Made by a program: the position numbers and the translations under genes
Source of the DNA: Planctomycetia bacterium
Lineage (GTDB): Bacteria; Planctomycetota; Planctomycetia; Pirellulales; Thermoguttaceae
Assembly: GCA_030527205.1 (NCBI GenBank)
Contig: JAUNBG010000002.1
Location: 109,649-173,648, forward strand
Reading direction: 5' to 3'
Length of the DNA: 64,000 bases
In this document: positions 51,837 through 61,072 of the stretch, piece after piece
Layout: each line of letters begins with the position of its first letter
How positions within the stretch are numbered: the first letter of the stretch is position 1
The notes under the pieces: model-generated
Seen by the model: only the letters and a program-made list of their open reading frames with translations
Told to the model about the DNA's origin: nothing
Database searches by the model: none

Positions 51837-54311
51837 ATGACATTGAATCAGAAATTCCTTTTTCCTTTTATATTGTTCGGAACAACATTTGTTCTATTTC
51901 AATTCGCTTTTCCTCAAGAAAAAAAAGTTTATTCCAACGATGTCAAAATTCAGGGACTGACGGTTGGAGTAGACGGCGTTTGGAAAAACGGATTTCAAAC
52001 GCCCGTTACTGTTTCTTTATCCCAAAAAAATAATGCTTGTTCTGCTATTGAAATGGAGAGCATTGATTCAGACGGAACCCCAACGATCATTCGCCAAACA
52101 ATAGCCGATCTGCCGAAAATCGAATCCTATTCTTCTATTGATTCAACCATTGAATCGTATCAGCTTTATATGCCAATTGGTCGAGAAAAGGCAAATTTAA
52201 CGATTCGTTTGTTGCAATCTCCTTTGAACGATATCCAAAATGAAACGTTTTTCCCTGTTCCGCAACAAATTTTGGACGAAAAAACATTTTCGCCAACTCC
52301 CATTAAATCGCAAATCAATCAGGAAAGCAATTCCGAATTCTCAAACGAATCCGTTCGATATTATCCTCCGGTTTCTCCGCAAAAACCTGTTTATTTAGTC
52401 GTCGGAAACGAAAATATCGGTTTAAATGAAGTTTTTGGCGAACTTCGAATGAAAGAGGAAAGACGCCCTTTAATTCATCGAATGAAGCGTTTTGCCGAAT
52501 TTCCTCAAAGTTGGATCGGTTTTGAAGCCGTTGATACAATTATTTTAACGACAACCGACCCCAATTTCTTTGACGGAATAACAAAAAATGATCCCAGAAT
52601 ACTCGCTTTACAACGTTGGGTTCAATGGGGCGGAAGACTGGTCATTTTAGCTGGAAAAGACTCGATTCCTTTAATAACCAATGAAGGCCCCCTTGCTTGT
52701 TTCATGCCGGGGATTCCTGATTCAAAACCTCGCGAAATTCGAATCGCCAACGATCTTGTTCAATTTGTCCCCAAAGCGAAGAATCTTGTTATGAATGGAT
52801 CGTTGGATTTTCCTTATTTGAATACTCCGGTTTTAAGGAATTTAACAAAAGAATCCATTCTCGATATCGCTGAAATGGAAACCCCGATTCTTGTTCGAAC
52901 GCCAATCGGATTTGGAACCATTATATTTCTCGCTCTGGATCTCTCTGAAGCTCCGCTTTCCAATTGGAACGGTCGATCTGGATTGATTATTCGAATGTTA
53001 GGGTTCGATAATGAGAATCAATCCAAACAAACTTCCGACCGTTCGCTTGTTCGACTCGGTTATTCAGATCTGTCCGGACAACTTAGAAGCGTTCTAGACC
53101 GTTTTGACAACGTTCGAAATATCCCTTTTTCTCTTATCCTGTTGCTAATTTTCCTTTATATTCTCGTTATTGGCCCCGGGGATTGGTTTATCGTCCATAA
53201 ATTGCTTAAACGACCCAATTTAACCTGGTTGACATTTCCTTGTTATATTATTCTCTTTTGCGCCATCGTTATCGGAATTGGAAAAACAATGCAACCAAAG
53301 GACGTTCGAGTCAATCAAGTTGATTTAATCGATATTGATTTCGATTCGGGAACAGTCCGCGGAACTGTTTGGAATAATATTTATAGTCCGTCTGACAAAA
53401 AATATTCCTTGCTATTAAAAAATTATCCGATTTTTTATGACAAAGAAAATCAAACAACTTTCGATTCCGAGACTAAAAACGAGATTTATTTATCCTGGTT
53501 TGGTCTGCAAGGAAGCGGTTTAGGAGGAATGTCGCCCAAAACGATTTCTCCAAAAATCTGGAATAATCCGTATTTAATGGATTATTCGTCCGCGACTCTC
53601 GACATGATTCCAATCCCTGTCCGTTCCAGCAAAAGCCTTTTTGGACGTTATTTTTCTGAATACGAAAAAACATTTCAATCAACGCTTCGATCAAAAGATT
53701 CCATTCCGGTTGGAACAATCGTTAATCCCTTTGACGTTCCGATCGAAAATGCGGTTTTATTTTATGATCGTTGGGCTGTTAATTTGGAAACGCTTCAACC
53801 TGGCGAATCAACCATTAATTCCAAAACGCAACGTTTAGAATATAATCGAGTTTTGAATGGGGCCCTAACGCCGTTTGACGATTCCGCTAAAACCTTGACT
53901 CAACAAGGACTGGCTCGATACAATACCCAATCTTTGAATATCCCCTATATTCTCAAAACAATGTCGTTTTATCAATTATCGGGCGGATTTGATTCAGTTG
54001 GATTGGACAACTCATTGCAACATTATCTCGACGGAAGCGAATTGATCCGATCGGGACGCGCGATTCTTTTGGGAACGATCCGCGACGCTTCGCCTTCAAT
54101 TCAAATGAATGAACCGGCTCCCCTTCAAGACAGCTCTTCAATAGCGCCTTATTCGCTTGGCTGCAGATTGTTCAACAACGGTAAATTTCCTTCGTCAGGA
54201 GTCATCCAAAAAAACCAAACAAATCTTTTGGGAACCTCTGAGGAAATTCAAAAGAACTGTTTAACGCGTCAAACGATCGTTGTTCGTTTCATTCTGCCTG
54301 TTGAAAAATAA
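51837..54311 (+). CDS. Large secreted/membrane protein of an ABC transporter locus
   Basis: 824 residues. N-terminal hydrophobic segment (FPFILFGTTFVLFQFAFPQ) is a signal peptide or helix; about 400 residues follow in the periplasm, including a Rossmann-like part (LVVGNENIGL, RWVQWGGRLVILAGK, GTIIFLALDL) of the GATase/ThuA sort. Two helices (429-447, SLILLLIFLYILVIGPGDW, and 464-485, LTWLTFPCYIILFCAIVIG) flank GPGDWFIVHKLLKRPNLTWLTFP, a motif seen in membrane proteins next to GldA-like ABC genes. A second beta-rich region follows. The ABC ATPase starts 51 bases after it. Role unknown; perhaps a GldG-like partner. Confidence 0.7.
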   Translation: MTLNQKFLFPFILFGTTFVLFQFAFPQEKKVYSNDVKIQGLTVGVDGVWKNGFQTPVTVSLSQKNNACSAIEMESIDSDGTPTIIRQTIADLPKIESYSSIDSTIESYQLYMPIGREKANLTIRLLQSPLNDIQNETFFPVPQQILDEKTFSPTPIKSQINQESNSEFSNESVRYYPPVSPQKPVYLVVGNENIGLNEVFGELRMKEERRPLIHRMKRFAEFPQSWIGFEAVDTIILTTTDPNFFDGITKNDPRILALQRWVQWGGRLVILAGKDSIPLITNEGPLACFMPGIPDSKPREIRIANDLVQFVPKAKNLVMNGSLDFPYLNTPVLRNLTKESILDIAEMETPILVRTPIGFGTIIFLALDLSEAPLSNWNGRSGLIIRMLGFDNENQSKQTSDRSLVRLGYSDLSGQLRSVLDRFDNVRNIPFSLILLLIFLYILVIGPGDWFIVHKLLKRPNLTWLTFPCYIILFCAIVIGIGKTMQPKDVRVNQVDLIDIDFDSGTVRGTVWNNIYSPSDKKYSLLLKNYPIFYDKENQTTFDSETKNEIYLSWFGLQGSGLGGMSPKTISPKIWNNPYLMDYSSATLDMIPIPVRSSKSLFGRYFSEYEKTFQSTLRSKDSIPVGTIVNPFDVPIENAVLFYDRWAVNLETLQPGESTINSKTQRLEYNRVLNGALTPFDDSAKTLTQQGLARYNTQSLNIPYILKTMSFYQLSGGFDSVGLDNSLQHYLDGSELIRSGRAILLGTIRDASPSIQMNEPAPLQDSSSIAPYSLGCRLFNNGKFPSSGVIQKNQTNLLGTSEEIQKNCLTRQTIVVRFILPVEK

Positions 54312-54362
54312 TGAAACCCTTCGATTTTTTATCTCAATTATATTTTGATTCTTTTTGAAATA

Positions 54363-55325
54363 ATGATTAAAACAGAAGATTTAACAAAACAGTACGGTAA
54401 ATTATTCGCTTTAAAAAACCTGAAACTTGATTTGGTTGAAGGAGATTTGTTTGGTTTTATCGGTCCAAATGGATCAGGAAAAACAACAACAATGAAAATT
54501 TTAGCGACTCTTCTTCAACCAACTTGGGGCGAAGCTTATATTTGCGGACGTTCCATTTATACGCAACCCAAAGAAATCCGTCGTCTCATTGGTTTTATGC
54601 CAGACTTTTTCGGCGTTTATGACGATATGAAGGTCATTGAATATCTCGAATTCTTTGCTGCCGCCTATCGAATTAAAGGAGAAGCCCGCCGCAAGGTTTG
54701 TAATGAAGTCCTTGACCTTGTTGATCTCGGTTATAAACGAGAGGCTCTGGTTACAAGTTTAAGCCGCGGAATGACTCAAAGACTCGGATTAGCTCGCGTT
54801 CTTCTTCATGATCCGCAAGTTCTTCTGCTTGATGAACCGGCCAGCGGATTAGATCCTCGAGCTCGAATTGAAATTCGGGAACTTTTGAAGCGACTTGGCG
54901 GTCGCGGCAAAACGATTATGGTTTCGAGTCATATTTTGCCCGAATTAGCAGACATTTGCAATAAAGTTGGAATTATTGAGCGCGGCGAACTGCTCGTCAA
55001 TGCGGAAGTCAACGACGTTATGAAAAAAGTTCGCGATCAACCGGTTCTTTTGATTGAATTGGCCGAAAACCAAAATCTCGAAACATTTCATAAACGAAAC
55101 GAAGAAGCAATGAAACTCCTTTCGAATGATTCCATTGTTGAGTCCGTTGATACAATCAAAGGCGAAATCATTCGCGTTTTCATTCGCAAAGGACACGGAA
55201 TCGACGAATATGCCCTTTTGTTAAATCATTTGATTGAAGCCGGATTCCGTATCCGATCATTTCGCGAAGAAGAAATTAATCTCGAAACGGCTTTTATGGC
55301 GTTAACTCGCGGAATAACCGCATAA
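54363..55325 (+). CDS. ABC-2 type transporter ATP-binding protein
   Basis: 320-residue ATPase of the CcmA/NatA/GldA class. Walker A GPNGSGKTT (residues 34-42), Q-loop FMPDFFGVYDDM, signature LSRGMTQRLGLARVL (Arg for Gly in LSGG, common in this class), Walker B VLLLDEPASGLDP, H-loop SSHIL. The C-terminal 90 residues form the extra domain of this class. ATG 54363 is taken at the family start IKTEDLTKQYG. It is tied to the preceding membrane protein. No permease follows: the next 418 bases are non-coding. Confidence 0.9.
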   Translation: MIKTEDLTKQYGKLFALKNLKLDLVEGDLFGFIGPNGSGKTTTMKILATLLQPTWGEAYICGRSIYTQPKEIRRLIGFMPDFFGVYDDMKVIEYLEFFAAAYRIKGEARRKVCNEVLDLVDLGYKREALVTSLSRGMTQRLGLARVLLHDPQVLLLDEPASGLDPRARIEIRELLKRLGGRGKTIMVSSHILPELADICNKVGIIERGELLVNAEVNDVMKKVRDQPVLLIELAENQNLETFHKRNEEAMKLLSNDSIVESVDTIKGEIIRVFIRKGHGIDEYALLLNHLIEAGFRIRSFREEEINLETAFMALTRGITA

Positions 55326-55743
55326 ATCGGATAAATTAAAGAATAACCAAAACCCCTTCATTCTTTTGTCGTTTAACGCCAATAAGGCTTATGCAACAAA
55401 CAAACAAAAATAACATTAATGACGAAAATTTCGAACCCATTATGAACCGCAAACTTCGTCTTTCGTTATCCGTTCATTGTTGCAACCGCGAACCGAACGA
55501 TCCAGGATTTTTAAGAGGCTTGAGTTTTGGATTGCCTTGAGTATAAATATAATCAAGTCGATGCCCATTTCCAATCTTGTATTCGCAATAACAATCAACA
55601 TTTGATTAAAGCTGAAAACTGTCGTTCATGCTGATTGCAGTTGAGCTCAAGCGCCAAATCTGTCAATCATCAAAACATTATAAATTTGATTATTTCATTT
55701 CTTTGTTATAATAATATTTAGAAAAATGGAAGGAAATTTTAAA
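55326..55743. other. Gap with family C copy C10
   Basis: 418 bases. A reverse C element at about 55441-55545 (CGTTCATTGTTGCAACCGCG ... GGATTTTTAAGAGGCTTGAG). TATAAT at 55707-55712 lies 14 bases before the first ATG, with no good -35. Confidence 0.5.
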
Positions 55744-56484
55744 ATGGGAAGTCGGGAATTAATCTTGAATTCAATTCGTTCCGCTCTTTCTGATTTGAAA
55801 GACCGTCCTTCGCTTCCGGAGGTTCCAGAAGTTTGGCCTCTTCAGGGAATTTCCAAAGACGATTTATTAGAAACCTTTGGCAAAAATTTGACGGCGGTCT
55901 CCGGAGAATTTGTTTGTTGTTCTGATCAGAATGACGCTGTTGAAAAAATGGCGCAACTTCTCCAAAGCCTCGACGATGCAAATCCCAAAACAAATGCTTC
56001 GGAAAATTCGTTTGAATGGGGAATTATGCCGCGACCGCTTACCGAATCAATTTGTCATAAAATCGAGGAAAAATATCAAGGAAAACTTCCCAATCAAAAG
56101 ACTCTTTTGAAAACGATTTTTTCTCCAGAAAATCCGGAAGAAGCATTTCCCCAAACGCTTCAAACGCTCAATGCGAGTTTTGTTTCCGCTGAATTTCTTC
56201 TTGCCGATACAGGCAGCGCTGTCATTCGGGCATCAACGGCATTTGAGCGTCAACTTTGTTATTTATCCCCGATCTGTTTGATTGCTGCTTCAAAATCGAT
56301 GCTTAATGAGCATTTGCCTCAAGTTTGGAACGATATGAAGAAAATGATGGGAGAAAATGGTCAAACTTCCGGCGAATTCTTGATTATGACGGGTCCAAGT
56401 CGAACGGCAGACATCGAAAAAATTTTGGTTCTGGGCGTTCATGGTCCAAAAAAAGTTGTTGTTTTTATCATTGATAATGAATAA
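55744..56484 (+). CDS. LUD-domain protein, LutC-like
   Basis: 246 residues of the LUD fold found in LutC and in the C-terminus of LutB, iron-sulfur proteins for L-lactate oxidation. LutC hallmarks are SRELILNSIRSAL at the start, then FVSAEFLLADTGSAVIRAS, LSPICLIAASKSML and TGPSRTADIEKILVLGVHGPKKV near the end. LutA and LutB are not next to it, so pathway membership is uncertain. ATG 55744 has GGAAGGAAA upstream, at better spacing than ATG 55726. The following lipoprotein starts 52 bases after it. Confidence 0.88.
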   Translation: MGSRELILNSIRSALSDLKDRPSLPEVPEVWPLQGISKDDLLETFGKNLTAVSGEFVCCSDQNDAVEKMAQLLQSLDDANPKTNASENSFEWGIMPRPLTESICHKIEEKYQGKLPNQKTLLKTIFSPENPEEAFPQTLQTLNASFVSAEFLLADTGSAVIRASTAFERQLCYLSPICLIAASKSMLNEHLPQVWNDMKKMMGENGQTSGEFLIMTGPSRTADIEKILVLGVHGPKKVVVFIIDNE

Positions 56485-56536
56485 GTTATTTTCATTGATC
56501 GAAATTGTTGATATTTCGTTCGAAAGAAAGTTTTTT

Positions 56537-58642
56537 ATGTCCAACGAATATTTTGCAAATCATTTCAAACGAATCTCCTGTTTTATTCTTTTTCTTTTGG
56601 CTCTCTGTTTCCCAACCGGTTGCAAAAAAGATAAAGTCGAATTCGGAAGCAGTCAAAAGGCCAATATAAAAGAACAGGAAGAGCAAAATCAGAATTTGAT
56701 TTTTCAAGTCGTTCAAGCAACAGAAGAACTCGAAAAACATCCTGATCCAACTTTTTTACGAAATGCTGTCGGAAGATTGAATTCCTGGTTACAAAAAAAG
56801 CAAAAATCAAAGGATTTTCAAATTGACCCAGATTTAAAGATTCTTGAGGAAAAAATCAGAGAATTGAGTAATCAACTTTATCAGGCTGATAAACTTTATG
56901 CTCTCTTTTTGGAAAATTCTCAGGAAAAACCAACAGAACAAAATGGCGAAGAACTGATTCTTCTGCTTGATTCGATCAAGAAAAGCTGCGAAGAGCTTGC
57001 CCAAACTATTGGCGGTTCCATTTTACATAATTATGCCGTTCTTATTTCTGATTTGGCGGAAAAACTTAACAAAACTAAAGAATTCCAATTTGGCGACCGG
57101 GTTTCAATGCTTCAAACGGCCATTCGACAATTTGAGCTTCAACCCTGGTTTCAGTTCAATTCTTATGCGCAAGGCTTGGATCATTTTGCAAATCTTTTAA
57201 AATTAGAAGGCCGGGTTTTTCTTCCTGAAGACGCTGATTATCTCAAACAAGTTGTTTGGTTTCGAAATATCGCTCATTGGGCCAAAGGAGAAAAACAGGG
57301 CGATTTGGAAATTATCCAACATTTATTCAATTGGACAGTTGAAAATGTTTCTTTGACCGATCCGCAAACGGGATTAATCGGCAAGGTTCTTCAGGTTCCC
57401 TGGGAAACGATCCTGTTAAGTCACGGAACCCCTTTGGACAGGGCAACCGTTTTTATGGAACTCTTAAGACAAAATCGAATTGATTCCTTTATTATAGCCC
57501 CGAACTCTGAAGATATTCCGGCTGATTTTCCTTTAATAGTCGGCGTTTGCCTGGAAAATGAGGTTTATTTATTCCTTCCTGAACTTGGACTTCCGATTCC
57601 CGGGCCGGAAGGATTATCATTAAATAACGGTTTAACCTTTAATTCGATTGCAACTCTTTCCGAAGCGGCAAAAAACGATGATTTATTAAGAAAGCTTGAC
57701 TATTCTGACGAAAAGAAATTTCCTTTGACGGCAAGTCAACTTCAAAATGTTGTTGCAAAAGTTCCGACCTCTCCATTTCTCATGTCCGAGCGAATGATGA
57801 TTATGGAACAAGAGTTCAGCGCTAATGTCCATACTGTTCTCTCAATCTCTTGGCAACAACAAAAAGAACGCATTGCCGCTTTAGAAAATATCCAAAAAGT
57901 TGAGCATCTTTGGGACGGTTATCTCGCTATCCTGGAACAATTGATTGTTCCCCTGGAATCCGAATTATTGATTCAACCTTATTTGTATGAAATGCAGGAA
58001 ACGGCCAATTTGGATACGACAACACAAAATGACAAATCGGAATCGGGTTTGAACAATAATGATGATCCTGTTAAAGGTCCGCTTCGAAATACAACATCAT
58101 TAAAGTGTCCTCTTTGGATCGGAAAAATCCTTTATTTTAAGGGACAATTTGTTGGCGAAAACAGCGCTGCGTATTGGTTACAACAAGGGCGGGTTTCGGA
58201 CAGACTTTTGAAAGAGTCGATGAGCCATTTGGAAGAGCGAACCAATATGATGATAACTCAAATTATTGAGCAGAACGGCCAGCAGGGAAAATCGTTTTCC
58301 AATGAAGAAATTCAGGAAATTGCCCGTCAATATGTAACAATGGAGCAACAACAGCATTATTTTAAAGTTTATATGAAAGTTGCCGCTCGTTATTATCTTG
58401 CTTTAGTTTCGCTTAACGCGGGAAATGTCGAGACGGCGCTGACTCATCTGGAAGATTATTCTCTTTTGGAAGAAATGAATCAACTTTGGAAACCTGCAAC
58501 CCTTTATTTGATCGCCCGAATTAATGAATCGAAGGGCAATTATAAAAATGCGGTTGCTATTTATCGTTCTTTTAACGATAAATTCAGTTATGGAAATTGG
58601 CTTCGCGGCAAATGGATCGACGATTTGAGCAATGCTCAATGA
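56537..58642 (+). CDS. Lipoprotein with transglutaminase-like and TPR-like regions
   Basis: 701 residues. Start ATG 56537 gives a signal sequence (CFILFLLALCFPTGC) with Cys29; Pro at -3 makes the lipobox poor but TGC is typical. An alpha-helical part follows, then a region resembling a transglutaminase-like domain (HLFNWTVENVSL, LLSHGTPLDRATVFMELLRQNRIDSFIIAP) though the Cys-His-Asp triad is not evident: the expected Cys position reads HGTPLDRA. The end holds TPR-like helices (ALTHLEDYSLLEE, ATLYLIARINESKGNYKNAVAIY). Likely periplasmic. Unknown function; frames its neighbour LutC-like gene by 52 bases and may share its transcript. Confidence 0.7.
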   Translation: MSNEYFANHFKRISCFILFLLALCFPTGCKKDKVEFGSSQKANIKEQEEQNQNLIFQVVQATEELEKHPDPTFLRNAVGRLNSWLQKKQKSKDFQIDPDLKILEEKIRELSNQLYQADKLYALFLENSQEKPTEQNGEELILLLDSIKKSCEELAQTIGGSILHNYAVLISDLAEKLNKTKEFQFGDRVSMLQTAIRQFELQPWFQFNSYAQGLDHFANLLKLEGRVFLPEDADYLKQVVWFRNIAHWAKGEKQGDLEIIQHLFNWTVENVSLTDPQTGLIGKVLQVPWETILLSHGTPLDRATVFMELLRQNRIDSFIIAPNSEDIPADFPLIVGVCLENEVYLFLPELGLPIPGPEGLSLNNGLTFNSIATLSEAAKNDDLLRKLDYSDEKKFPLTASQLQNVVAKVPTSPFLMSERMMIMEQEFSANVHTVLSISWQQQKERIAALENIQKVEHLWDGYLAILEQLIVPLESELLIQPYLYEMQETANLDTTTQNDKSESGLNNNDDPVKGPLRNTTSLKCPLWIGKILYFKGQFVGENSAAYWLQQGRVSDRLLKESMSHLEERTNMMITQIIEQNGQQGKSFSNEEIQEIARQYVTMEQQQHYFKVYMKVAARYYLALVSLNAGNVETALTHLEDYSLLEEMNQLWKPATLYLIARINESKGNYKNAVAIYRSFNDKFSYGNWLRGKWIDDLSNAQ

Positions 58643-59111
58643 TTTCCAATTGATTAAATAAACAATATATATGAAGGAAGTTTTAACCCCCCTCAGAAGC
58701 GCGGACGTCTTGTCCAGGAACAGGTTTTAACGACTTTATCCGAAATGCGTTTGTTGAAAAATCCCGGTTTTTAGAACTTCCTGTGAGCTGCTCGAGTTTA
58801 TTGGAGGCTGCGCATATCGCCCCGATTCGATATAAACTGTCTGTTATTTGAGTTATTAAAAAGCAATCATCAAAAAATTTCCTAAATGATTTGACAGTTT
58901 ACAATAACCCGTTAAAATGTTTTTGATGAGTAAAAGGATTTAATTTTTATAAAAAAATGAACCCATTTATACTCAAACCTGTCAAAAACTTAAGCTCGTT
59001 GCGGTTACAAGCCCCGGAAACGAATATCGGATAACGAAGGACGAAATTTGTTTGACTCCGATAACTAATTTAAGTCATTTTAAACAAAAAAAATCAATAA
59101 AGGAACATATT
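58643..59111. other. Gap with repeats A6 and C11
   Basis: 469 bases: A6 (58675-58782) and a C element from 58968 (TATACTCAAACCTGTCAAAA) to about 59063, next to tatA. No gene. Confidence 0.6.
58675..58782. repeat. Family A repeat (copy A6)
   Basis: AGGAAGTTTTAACCCCCC to GGTTTTTAGAACTTCCT; same orientation as A2. Body AACGACTTTATCCGAAATGC is nearly identical to A2. Confidence 0.85.
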
Positions 59112-59324
59112 ATGTTTAGTCCTGGCCCTCTTCAAATGGTTATCTTTTTGGTAATCGCCCTTTTATTATTTGGCAATCGCCTTCCAAGCGTTATGCGTTC
59201 GCTGGGACGAAGCGTTACTGAATTCAAAAAAGGAGTCAATGGCATTGAATCAGAATTTAACGACGCAATGGAAACTGCTGATAAAAAGTCAAAAGAAAAG
59301 GACAATACAAAAGAAGAAGAATAA
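59112..59324 (+). CDS. tatA: Sec-independent translocase TatA/TatB-like
   Basis: 70-residue membrane protein of the twin-arginine export pore. A short transmembrane helix (LQMVIFLVIALLLF), the hinge FGNRLP (family FGxxKLP), the amphipathic helix SVMRSLGRSVTEFKKGVNG and an acidic charged tail (KSKEKDNTKEEE). ATG 59112 follows AAAGGAAC; the longer frame to 59052 is disfavoured. It faces a Tat-signal oxidoreductase in convergent orientation, fitting use of the pathway. tatC is not in the window. Confidence 0.93.
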   Translation: MFSPGPLQMVIFLVIALLLFGNRLPSVMRSLGRSVTEFKKGVNGIESEFNDAMETADKKSKEKDNTKEEE

Positions 59325-59719
59325 TTTTGCGTCTTTGTTTTAAAAAGAGTTTTCGCTCTGCAAATAATGTTTAAGTCAAAACCCGGAACAGGTCTTCCTG
59401 AACCGAACAACAATGGCTTGGATTATTGAAGCCAACCGCTGACAATTTGGTTGAAATCTCCTGAATTTTAACGAACGACCTAAATAATGCGGCAATTTTT
59501 GTTATTATTTGCCGCCGAACAAAAATATTAGTTGATTATTTTTTGTTACAATAAACCATTTTCGCAACAAGTTAATAATCAACCCGAAGAAAGTTCTAAA
59601 AACCGAGATTTTTCAACAAACGTATTTCGGAGAAAGTCGTTAAAACCAGTTCTTACGGACGAGACGTCTGCGCTCCGGAAGAGTTTTTAGAACTTTCTCA
59701 CAAATATCTTAGCTTTTGT
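59325..59719. other. Convergent gap with repeat A7 and a hairpin
   Basis: 395 bases. A 7-bp stem GCGGCAA (59489-59495) with TTGCCGC (59509-59515) around a T-rich loop, and A7 (59588-59698), are the only structures. No gene. Confidence 0.55.
59588..59698. repeat. Family A repeat (copy A7)
   Basis: AGAAAGTTCTAAAAACCG to GTTTTTAGAACTTTCT, with matching changes at both ends (AGAAAG/CTTTCT, as in the right end of A4). Reverse orientation to A6. The matching changes hint that both ends keep pairing. Confidence 0.82.
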
Positions 59720-61072
59720 CTAAACTTGCGGATGAACCCAGGGACTTCGATAGACGCGTTGGAACAAGGCTTCCGCTTCGGGATCGTTTTTGACCGTTTG
59801 CGTTTCAACGTCCCATTCAACGGTTCGTTTCAATTTCATTGAAAGATTCCCCAAAATACAACAAATCGTCGATATTGCCCCTTCTTCAATATCGGAAACA
59901 GGTCGACCGCGATCGCTTATTCTATCCAAAAAATTCTTCATATGATTCCGAACAGCTGGCGCGCAATGACGTTCAAGGTCCTTTTCGTTTTCGTCTTCTG
60001 GATATTCTTTAAGTTCATATTGAACGTCGGCGCTGATAATATCGTTTGAATGATAAGGTTTGAAGTCATAACCATAAACGCTTGATTTCAGCGTTCCGTG
60101 TTCGCCATAAAGATAAGCGCCCCAATGATGACGCGGATCGGTTACTTCGCTCCAATTTCGATGATTCCAAATAACCTGCAAATCTTCGTAATCGAAAATA
60201 ATGGTTTGAGTATCAGCAATATTGGAGATTCCCTTTTTTTTGATTTGAATCCCGCCATGAGACGAAATTCGTTTTGGCCAACCCAAATTCAAAAACCAAC
60301 GGGTCATATCAAACATATGGACGCACATATCGCCGACGGTTCCATTTCCATATTCCATAAAGTTTCGCCAACCGCGATAACGAACAACCGGATAATAGGG
60401 ACGCATTGGCGCTGGTCCGGTCCACATTTCATAGTCGAAACCTTCAGGCGGGTTCGTTGCTTCCTGAATCAGAGGGCCGCCGCCATAATAAGTATAAATT
60501 TCGACTTGCCCGACTTTTCCCAGTTTCCCTGATTCAATTATTTGTTCTTTTGCGTCGATCAAATGCGGCGTACTCCGTCGCTGTAAACCAACTTGAACAA
60601 CTCGATTCAAGCGTCGAGCTGCGGCAAGCATTGCTTGAGATTCAACAACATCAACGCTAATGGGCTTTTGAACATAAACGTCCGCTCCTGATTCAATCGC
60701 AGCCAGCATATGCAACGCATGCCAATGATCCGGCGATGCGACCAAAACGATATCAAGATCTTTTTCGGCAAGCATTTTGCGATAATCGGTATATCGACGC
60801 GGTTCTTTTTGGGATATCTGTCGAGAAGCAATAATTTCAGCGGCTCCCTGAAGCGTCGGCTGATCGACATCGCAAATGGAAACAACTTCGACTGGAGCAA
60901 CTTGAATCAGACGCAAGACATCAACTTTCCCATACCAACCCGGTCCAATAACGCCGACTCGATATTTCTTGTCGGCAAAACGTTCTTCAAAACCGGAATA
61001 GCCAACATTGGAACTGATCATCCAACTCGCGACTCCCAAGCCGCCAACTTTTAGAAAATCTCTTCGTTTCAT
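59720..61072 (-). CDS. Tat-exported Gfo/Idh/MocA-family oxidoreductase
   Basis: 450 residues. A twin-arginine signal (KRRDFLKVGGLGVASWMIS) directs export. Nucleotide fold YRVGVIGPGWYGKVDV (GxGxxG), then SICDVDQ, ASPDHWHALHMLAA, and YVQKPIS (Gln for the Glu of the usual EKP). C-terminal sheet domain: GLQRRSTPHLID, YTYYGGGP, GDMCVHMFDMTRWFL. Secreted NAD(P)-dependent sugar or inositol dehydrogenases of this sort are abundant in planctomycetes. Substrate unknown. Divergent from the PilM-like gene and convergent with tatA. Confidence 0.92.
   Translation of the reverse strand: MKRRDFLKVGGLGVASWMISSNVGYSGFEERFADKKYRVGVIGPGWYGKVDVLRLIQVAPVEVVSICDVDQPTLQGAAEIIASRQISQKEPRRYTDYRKMLAEKDLDIVLVASPDHWHALHMLAAIESGADVYVQKPISVDVVESQAMLAAARRLNRVVQVGLQRRSTPHLIDAKEQIIESGKLGKVGQVEIYTYYGGGPLIQEATNPPEGFDYEMWTGPAPMRPYYPVVRYRGWRNFMEYGNGTVGDMCVHMFDMTRWFLNLGWPKRISSHGGIQIKKKGISNIADTQTIIFDYEDLQVIWNHRNWSEVTDPRHHWGAYLYGEHGTLKSSVYGYDFKPYHSNDIISADVQYELKEYPEDENEKDLERHCAPAVRNHMKNFLDRISDRGRPVSDIEEGAISTICCILGNLSMKLKRTVEWDVETQTVKNDPEAEALFQRVYRSPWVHPQV

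Noticed and set aside
55690..55726. Promoter for the LutC-like gene with TATAAT at 55707
   Set aside because: No acceptable -35 at 15-19 bases, and the start would fall almost on the first ATG.
59489..59515. Hairpin after tatA as a terminator
   Set aside because: The T-run is in the loop, not after the stem, on either strand.
13280..59698. Families A, B and C as a CRISPR array
   Set aside because: Copies are scattered over tens of kilobases, not spaced regularly, and no cas gene is present.
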